This document shows positions 27,741-33,432 of a DNA stretch of 33,432 nucleotides, piece after piece; positions within the stretch are counted from its first letter, which is position 1, and every line of letters begins with the position of its first letter. The stretch is from Desulfobacterales bacterium (GTDB taxonomy: Bacteria; Desulfobacterota; Desulfobacteria; Desulfobacterales; C00003060). The stretch spans positions 1 to 33,432 of the forward strand of contig JAGMBW010000046.1 in the NCBI GenBank assembly GCA_023129535.1. Reading direction: 5' to 3'. The notes beneath the pieces are model-generated. The model saw only the letters and a program-made list of their open reading frames with translations. It was not told where the DNA came from and searched no databases. The translations under genes were made by a program, and so were the position numbers.

Positions 27741-28448
27741 ATGCCGGTGGAAGCCCAGTCTATCCGAAGCCTCATTGTTGATGATGATAAAGTGATCGGC
27801 GAGATCCTCAAGGAGCTGATCTTAAGGGACTATAACCTGGTTGAGGTTTTCAGCGATGGTTTTGAGGCCATCGAGTTCATAAGGAAACAGCCCGTTGATA
27901 TCGTCATAACCGATCTGATGATGCCGAGGGTTGGTGGGCTGGAGGTGCTGCATCAGGCCAAGATCACCAATCCTGACGTGGTTGTCATCATCATCACCGG
28001 CTATGCGTCACTTGACACCGCTATTGAGGCTGTAAGGGAAGGCGCCTACGATTATATCAAGAAGCCTTTCAAGCTTCAGGAAATGGAGATTGCCTTTGAC
28101 AATGCCGTTGAGAGGGTCAATCTCATGCGGGAAAACAGGCAATTGCTCCAGGAGCTAAAGGACTCGTATGACCAGTTGGTTGCCATCAAGAAAGAAAGGA
28201 ATGAATGCGATGATGAGGACGAAGAAAAACGGCACAGGATCGCCCGCCTCAATTTTTTCTCCGACAATCTGCCTGGTTTACACTTTTTGCATAATCAACA
28301 AACGGATGAACCCAACTATTTTGAACAACTTCAAAATATCTCCGCGCTGAAAAGAGACGGATTATTGACCGAAGGGGAATTCACGGCCTTCAAGGCCCAC
28401 GTGATCAAACATCTCGGGAATTCGACAACTCTTAGGACTGATGATTGA
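27741..28448 (+). CDS. Response regulator: REC + coiled coil + SHOCT-like C-terminus
   Basis: SLIVDDDKVIGEILKELI, VITDLMMPRVGG, KKPFKLQEME; C-terminal FEQLQNISALKRDGLLTEGEFTAFKAHVIKHL. Confidence 0.88.
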   Translation: MPVEAQSIRSLIVDDDKVIGEILKELILRDYNLVEVFSDGFEAIEFIRKQPVDIVITDLMMPRVGGLEVLHQAKITNPDVVVIIITGYASLDTAIEAVREGAYDYIKKPFKLQEMEIAFDNAVERVNLMRENRQLLQELKDSYDQLVAIKKERNECDDEDEEKRHRIARLNFFSDNLPGLHFLHNQQTDEPNYFEQLQNISALKRDGLLTEGEFTAFKAHVIKHLGNSTTLRTDD

Positions 28449-28530
28449 TGATCCCTGGATTGATGATTGATGATTGAAAACCAATGGACAATCGACAATC
28501 GACAATCGACAATCCAAAGACAATCCCATG
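28436..28530. repeat. Heptamer arrays (TTGATGA)n and (CAATCGA)n
   Basis: GATTGATGATTGATGATTGAAAACCAATGGACAATCGACAATCGACAATCGACAATCC. Confidence 0.9.
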
Positions 28531-28539
28531 TGAGGGCCC

Positions 28540-30087
28540 ATGAGTGAACCTATGAAAATATTGGTTCTTGATGATGACGAAATGATCCTTGAGGTTTTCA
28601 AGGATTTTTTTGACAGAAAAGAGACGTATTCGATCTTGACAGCCCGAGACGGTGTCGAAGGCCTGGAGATTTGTCAGCAAAACAAAGTCGATTTTTGTTT
28701 TACAGATCTCAATATGCCAGGAATGGATGGGATAAAGTTTACGAATAAAATCCATGAGCTCGACAACACCATACCGGTCGTTGTTATAACCGGATATCCG
28801 ACTATGGATAACGCGATAGCTACCCTGAGACACGGGGTAGTGGACTTCCTGGTCAAACCGTTCCATATTAGTGAAATAGAGCTAACGATCAAGAGGGCTT
28901 TAGAACAAAAAAAACTCTTTGTTGAAAATATGCTCTTAAAGGAAGAGATTAAGGGCAAGAAACGCCTGGAATCTCTAAATCGGGATTTATCTGATAAAGT
29001 CAAGGATCTCAATATATTGAACCTGATTTTAGAGAAAGTGGACCCGGTTACAAGCGGCTCAGACTTGTTTGACCTCATCGTTAATCTCTCTGCAGGTATC
29101 ACCGGAAGCGACGAAGCCCATTTCTACATAGTCAATGACACCGGGGAAAGACCAACCCGTATCGCCTCATTTTGCAGAGGAGCTAATGGGACTGATCAAG
29201 GTAGGCAAAACTGCATTGAGGAGGTATTGGTCAAAAGAATGTCAGATGGTATACCGCTACTCATTAAGGATGGTTATGATGAATCGCTTGCAAAAGCTGG
29301 CATCCGTTCATTGATTGCTATGCCGTTGAAGATCCGGGAGAAGGTATTTGGCATCCTGGCTGCCATCGTCATGGAGGGATCAGTCCGCTTCACAGAGAAA
29401 GATGTATACTATCTGAATTTTATAGCGACGCGAGCCGGGTTTGTCATAGAAAATGTTGGATTGTACGAAAACATCTACGAGAATCTTTTTGCAACACTTT
29501 ACGCCTTTGTGCAGGCAATCGAGGCCAGAGATCCCTATACCAAGCAGCACTCGAGTCGTGTAACCGAATTCGCGGTCACTACCGCAAAAGAGATGGGATG
29601 TTCCAGTGTAGAACTTGACGTATTAAATTTTTCAGGTCATCTGCATGACATTGGAAAGATCGGAATTCCGGATAGTATTCTCTTGAAACCCGGTCGTCTG
29701 ACCGAGGGGGAATACGAGATTATAAAAACTCACCCCGTCATCGGGGCCAATATCATTGGCCACCTGCAGCTTATGTCTGAAGAGCAGAAAATTATCCGCC
29801 ACCATCACGAGCGATGGGATGGCAACGGATATCCTGATGGCCTTAAGGGTGAATCCATCCCCTTTCTGTCCCGGATTCTGGCTGTGGCTGATGTTTATGA
29901 TGCCATGGCCTCCGACCGTGCCTATCGGAAAAAGCTTGCTGATGAGGTCGTGCTCGAGACGATTCGGCAAGGTGCTGGCACCCAATTTGATACAGAAGTA
30001 GTTTACGCATTCTTGAAGGTCTACGAAAGGGGCGAGATCCGCAGCGAGCACGAACCAGTCCCCTCCGGATTGATGATTGATGATTGA
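28540..30087 (+). CDS. REC-GAF-HD-GYP response regulator (putative c-di-GMP phosphodiesterase)
   Basis: REC ILVLDDDEMI...FTDLNMPGMDG; GAF; HLHDIGKIGIPDSILLKPG...HHERWDGNGYPDGLKGESIPFLSRILAVADVYDAM, complete HD-GYP signature. Confidence 0.95.
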   Translation: MSEPMKILVLDDDEMILEVFKDFFDRKETYSILTARDGVEGLEICQQNKVDFCFTDLNMPGMDGIKFTNKIHELDNTIPVVVITGYPTMDNAIATLRHGVVDFLVKPFHISEIELTIKRALEQKKLFVENMLLKEEIKGKKRLESLNRDLSDKVKDLNILNLILEKVDPVTSGSDLFDLIVNLSAGITGSDEAHFYIVNDTGERPTRIASFCRGANGTDQGRQNCIEEVLVKRMSDGIPLLIKDGYDESLAKAGIRSLIAMPLKIREKVFGILAAIVMEGSVRFTEKDVYYLNFIATRAGFVIENVGLYENIYENLFATLYAFVQAIEARDPYTKQHSSRVTEFAVTTAKEMGCSSVELDVLNFSGHLHDIGKIGIPDSILLKPGRLTEGEYEIIKTHPVIGANIIGHLQLMSEEQKIIRHHHERWDGNGYPDGLKGESIPFLSRILAVADVYDAMASDRAYRKKLADEVVLETIRQGAGTQFDTEVVYAFLKVYERGEIRSEHEPVPSGLMIDD

Positions 30088-30130
30088 TGATTGATGATTG
30101 AAAAAACAATCAACAATCGACAATCAAAAA
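30066..30130. repeat. Heptamer arrays (TTGATGA)n and (CAATCGA)n, second locus
   Basis: GGATTGATGATTGATGATTGATGATTGATGATTGAAAAAACAATCAACAATCGACAATC; overlaps the HD-GYP stop codon. Confidence 0.9.
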
Positions 30131-30626
30131 AGACAACCCGGAACCGTGAACGCTGAACCTGTGAACGCTTACGAAATCCCGAATGCGACACGAAGTGCCT
30201 CTTCTCAAGCCAACCCCGCAACCTTGCGCCAAATCAGGCATGATCGGTCACGGAGTATTGGAGTGATGGAGTACTGGAGTAATGCTCAGCACCCATCACC
30301 CTGGTACTCCAGTACTCCATTGCTCCGGTACTGCATTTGGGGCGAAGCTCCTAAGTTCAAAAGGATAACATGTAATCTGTTTGCATTCAGAGAAAGCCGG
30401 TGATATGGTACAATTATTGCTGGCCTTCATTGTTGAGATAAAGACGTAGTGTACAGTGGTCAGTATGTGAACCGACTCCAACAAAGTATATTTCATGTAT
30501 GGTCGATGTATGAAAATTCGTATAGAGATATTTTCTGGCCACTCACCACTGGCCACTGCTCACTTTCAATTGAGCGTTTTCGCTCAATTGAGGTATTACC
30601 ATTGACGTAGTGCAGAGAGGCCAACG

Positions 30627-31241
30627 ATGGAAAGCGTAAAGCCGGACGAAAAACGACACCGAGTGCGCGTGCCACTCCGTGCCCGGGTGGAGTTTACGGT
30701 GATGGATGCCCATGAATATGAAACCATCAGGGATGAGAAGGGTGAAGTGCCTCACCAGTTTATTGGTCAGCCCACAAAACCGGTAGCCCCTGCTGAAGAA
30801 GAAAACTATCCGCCCGGTGGCGCGGTTGACCCAAATCTGATACATTTTTTGATTCATTTAGAGGAAAAAATGGATCGAGTACTGAAACTGCTGTCCAAGG
30901 ATCAGAAATGTGACGAAGGTCTTTTTATAGGACAGGGCTTAGATATTAGTGGCGGGGGAATGAAAATCCTCTGCGACAAGGCAGTGAAGCCCGGGCAGAT
31001 CCTTAAGATAAGCTCTAAGAATTTCAGATATCCTGTCGTCTCATTAGAGGTATTTGGAGAGGTTGTTCGGGTGACACCGCTTCAGGACGATGGAGAGCAG
31101 CGCTATGAGGTGGGGGTGAAGTTCCTTGACTTGAATGAGGAGTGGAGGGAGCGGATCATTGCTTACATATTCCAGATGCAAAGGGAGGCCATCAGGAGCT
31201 CAAAGCTGAAAGGTGAAAGGACAGTGGACAGTGGACAGTGA
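30627..31241 (+). CDS. PilZ-domain protein
   Basis: KRHRVRVPLRARVEF (RxxxR region), GLDISGGGMKI (DxSxxG), RYEVGVKFLDL. Confidence 0.85.
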   Translation: MESVKPDEKRHRVRVPLRARVEFTVMDAHEYETIRDEKGEVPHQFIGQPTKPVAPAEEENYPPGGAVDPNLIHFLIHLEEKMDRVLKLLSKDQKCDEGLFIGQGLDISGGGMKILCDKAVKPGQILKISSKNFRYPVVSLEVFGEVVRVTPLQDDGEQRYEVGVKFLDLNEEWRERIIAYIFQMQREAIRSSKLKGERTVDSGQ

Positions 31242-31475
31242 TCAGTGGTCAGTGGTCAGTGGAGAATCGTGTAATCGCAGAGCGCATAGCGCATAGAGCA
31301 TAGAGCAGGGAGCAAAATCGTAAGACCTAAATTCTTTCCGCTTTGCCCTATGCGCTATGCCCTATGCGGTTTGTATGCGCTATGCCCTATGCGCCAACGA
31401 ATAACCAACAACGAATGACAAATGACAAATGACCAAACGGGCAAAACGGGCTAATGACAAATGACAAATGTCCAT
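31205..31475. repeat. Series of heptamer arrays: AGTGG(A/T)C, GCGCATA, CCTATGC, AATGACA units
   Basis: GGACAGTGGACAGTGGACAGTGATCAGTGGTCAGTGGTCAGTGG; GCGCATAGCGCATAGAGCATAGAGCA; GCCCTATGCGCTATGCCCTATGC; AATGACAAATGACAAATGAC. Confidence 0.9.
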
Positions 31476-32317
31476 CAGCATCGTCAAGCGAGCGAATGCT
31501 GCTGAGGAAGCTTACTGATCACTATTGTGGTTTGTATCTGATTCGTATTCTTGAAGGTCTTATCCACAATCTCAATGGCCCGCTTCAAATTCTTTGTATT
31601 CGAGCTGAACAACTGGAGCAAGATCTGCAGGAATTACGGGATGCCCTCCTGTCTGCGCCTGCCTGTCCGGGGACAGCAGACAGGCCCAACGCACAGGCAG
31701 AGCAATCGGAAGCTTTAACTGAAGTCGAGGGATTAGCAGGGCGCATGCAGAAAAAGGTCAAATCGATCTCAAAGAGTGTTGATAACTTGGATGTCCAGTT
31801 GAGGCACCTTACAGGTAATCTCATATTTGAGAGGCGCTCTGAGATTGGAAACGTCAAGATCAATGAAGTTATAAAAGACTGTCTTTTTCTCCTTAATGGC
31901 GACATGTTTTTCAAGCACAACGTGAAAAAGACTTTTAGGTTCGATGATGCCCTTCCGGTGATAAGAGGGCGAAAAACCGATTTTTGTATTATTATTTTGA
32001 ATCTTGTCCGAAACGCGCTGGAGGCAATGGTGGATGCTCAAGACAAACATCTTGCCGTTGAAACCACCAGCCAGGAGGGCAAGGTCATCATCCGGATTCA
32101 GGATACTGGTTGCGGCATCCCTGCAAAGGACCGTGAACGCATATATAGGCCCCTTTTTACGACCAAGAAAGGCGCTGGGCATCAGAGCGAGCATGATGAA
32201 TATGCAGGCCTCGGCCTTTCACTTGTATCCCTCTTGATTGAGGATTACAACGGAACCATTGCATGTGAGAGCATTCACGGGAAGACTACCTTTACCGTTG
32301 AAATTCCCCGCCTGTAA
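31454..32317 (+). CDS. Cytoplasmic histidine kinase (HATPase_c); likely true start ATG 31496 or nearby
   Basis: H-box LEGLIHNLNGPLQIL; N-box LNLVRNALEAM; DTGCGIPAKDRERIYRPLFTTKKGAGH...GLGLSLVSLLIED. Confidence 0.88.
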   Translation: MTNDKCPSASSSERMLLRKLTDHYCGLYLIRILEGLIHNLNGPLQILCIRAEQLEQDLQELRDALLSAPACPGTADRPNAQAEQSEALTEVEGLAGRMQKKVKSISKSVDNLDVQLRHLTGNLIFERRSEIGNVKINEVIKDCLFLLNGDMFFKHNVKKTFRFDDALPVIRGRKTDFCIIILNLVRNALEAMVDAQDKHLAVETTSQEGKVIIRIQDTGCGIPAKDRERIYRPLFTTKKGAGHQSEHDEYAGLGLSLVSLLIEDYNGTIACESIHGKTTFTVEIPRL

Positions 32318-32324
32318 GGGGAAT

Positions 32325-32368
32325 CGTAACCGTTCACGGTTCAACGGTTCACGGTTACGGATTTTTTT
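32325..32368 (+). terminator. Rho-independent terminator-like hairpin after the kinase gene
   Basis: CGTAACCGT...ACGGTTACG inverted repeat followed by GATTTTTTT. Confidence 0.6.
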
Positions 32369-32552
32369 AAGTCCCCTTAAATGTGTTATGGATCCTTAGC
32401 TTTTCTACCATCCTGTCAATCTCTTGGGCAGAAAGAATCCTGCGTTCTATGAAGTACTCTCCTATGGGTCGTTATAGGCATTGAAAAGCTCTGCTTTAGA
32501 TATGACAGGCAACAATATCTTAGCTCTCTCAGGTCAAGAGGATCCTTAAGGA
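32367..32552 (-). pseudogene. Frameshifted remnant with a MshEN-like motif
   Basis: Minus strand, with two assumed 1-nt frameshifts: DPLDLREL/KILLPVISKAELFNAYND/PIGEYFIERRILSAQEIDRMVEKLRIHNTFKGT*. Confidence 0.45.
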
Positions 32553-32619
32553 CCCCATCTTTTGATAGTTAGTTATTTGTTAGCAACGTTTCGGTCATCC
32601 CATGTGCGTTCATATTATT

Positions 32620-32757
32620 CTGGTTCCCACGCTCCGCGTGGGAACCCAAGGCTTTTGGCGCTCCGCGCCATGTAGTGAGTGGTTGTGATTAGTATGGTTT
32701 CCTGATTGGGCGCAGAGCGCCTGGTGGAGCCCGTTCCCACGCAGAGCATGGGAACGA
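32620..32757. repeat. Inverted-repeat element GTTCCCACGC...GCGTGGGAAC
   Basis: GGTTCCCACGCTCCGCGTGGGAACC, GGCGCTCCGCGCC, GGGCGCAGAGCGCC, CGTTCCCACGCAGAGCATGGGAACG. Confidence 0.85.
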
Positions 32758-32877
32758 GAAGTCAACAAATCCCAAAAGAAATCGCTCAATTTAGGAGTTA
32801 GTGTCATGCTTTATTAGGAGCGTTTCATAAAACGGCATTTATTTGACGACTGTCACGTTTTTTGACACCCTGCAAAA

Positions 32878-32938
32878 AATAATCAATATCTTGTATTCTT
32901 GTCAAGGGAAATAATCAATATCTTGTATTTTTGTCAAG
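32878..32938. repeat. Tandem 32-bp direct repeat
   Basis: AATAATCAATATCTTGTATTCTTGTCAAG and AATAATCAATATCTTGTATTTTTGTCAAG, 32 nt apart. Confidence 0.9.
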
Positions 32939-33334
32939 AACAATACCATCTGCAAATTTCCTGAGCCCGATCCGCCATAGGCGGAAAACCAACAGGGGTA
33001 GGAATTTAATTCCTATCTTTTTTGCGTATTCTGAGCCGGGTTTTTCAGTGAGGTTGAGCTAACAAATTGGAATCAAAGCCGATATTCCTGAGTCAATAAC
33101 GTTGCATGATTCTTGCAGATAGACTGCAGTTGTAACGTTTAGTAGTTGAGCAGCACATCGTGGCCCTTGCCTGGCAGGGGGGAATGTCATTAAGAATATA
33201 GTTTTCTTGTCGATAAGAAGGATGGGAACATAAGTTCAGTGGCGACATCCACTCAACGACTCAACTATTGAACGACTTAACGAAGGGTGTAAGCCTGAAT
33301 TTCGCAAGTGTTATCTGAAAATCGATGCCAGGCG

Positions 33335-33406
33335 TGTCATTGCGAGCGATAGCGAAGCAATCTCCAGGTGATGAGATTGCCACGTCGCTCCGCTCCTCGC
33401 AATGAC
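33335..33406. repeat. Second copy of the GTCATTGCGAGCG inverted-repeat element
   Basis: GTGTCATTGCGAGCGATAGCGAAGCAATCTCC...GAGATTGCCACGTCGCTCCGCTCCTCGCAATGAC. Confidence 0.9.
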
Positions 33407-33432
33407 ATTCCAGGATGCTTGCGAAATTTGGG

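Noticed and set aside
28436-31475. CRISPR array
   Set aside because: Repeat units are only 7-8 bp, contiguous, with no spacers or cas genes.
1-33432. tRNA or rRNA genes
   Set aside because: No cloverleaf or rRNA-like sequence recognised by eye; a tRNAscan/Infernal run would be needed to exclude fully.

Overview
This window looks like a bacterial chromosome segment, probably from a deltaproteobacterium-like or related MAG; taxonomy is inferred from repeat style and gene content only. Left part (1-17 kb): an exopolysaccharide locus. On the minus strand it has a FecR-domain protein, an outer-membrane beta-barrel, a Wza-type SLBB exporter, a Wzz/GumC-type protein and a BY-tyrosine kinase. Further on are a GT2 glycosyltransferase, a CHASE2 adenylate cyclase, a secreted glycosidase-like protein, a RAYT (Y1) transposase bracketed by REP-like palindromes, and an O-antigen ligase-like protein. 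Right part (17-32 kb): a signalling island. It has a CBS protein, a GspE/PilB ATPase with its catalytic core deleted, several histidine kinases, a TonB receptor/YfiR-like/kinase operon, a REC-SHOCT-like regulator, a REC-GAF-HD-GYP phosphodiesterase, a PilZ protein and another kinase. Strongest observations: (i) the BY-kinase carries a ~175-aa DUF4388/PATAN + MshEN-like insertion between its Walker A' and Walker B motifs, so direct c-di-GMP control of EPS export is a testable idea; (ii) a protein with two MshEN-like pairs, an internal lipobox and a transglutaminase-like Cys protease domain, sitting between direct repeats copied from the start of the neighbouring fecR-like gene; (iii) several recombination scars and chimeric gene remnants; (iv) arrays of 7-8 bp tandem repeats with different unit sequences that form the ends of genes and sit inside ORFs. 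All domain calls were made by eye from the translations; no database search was run.
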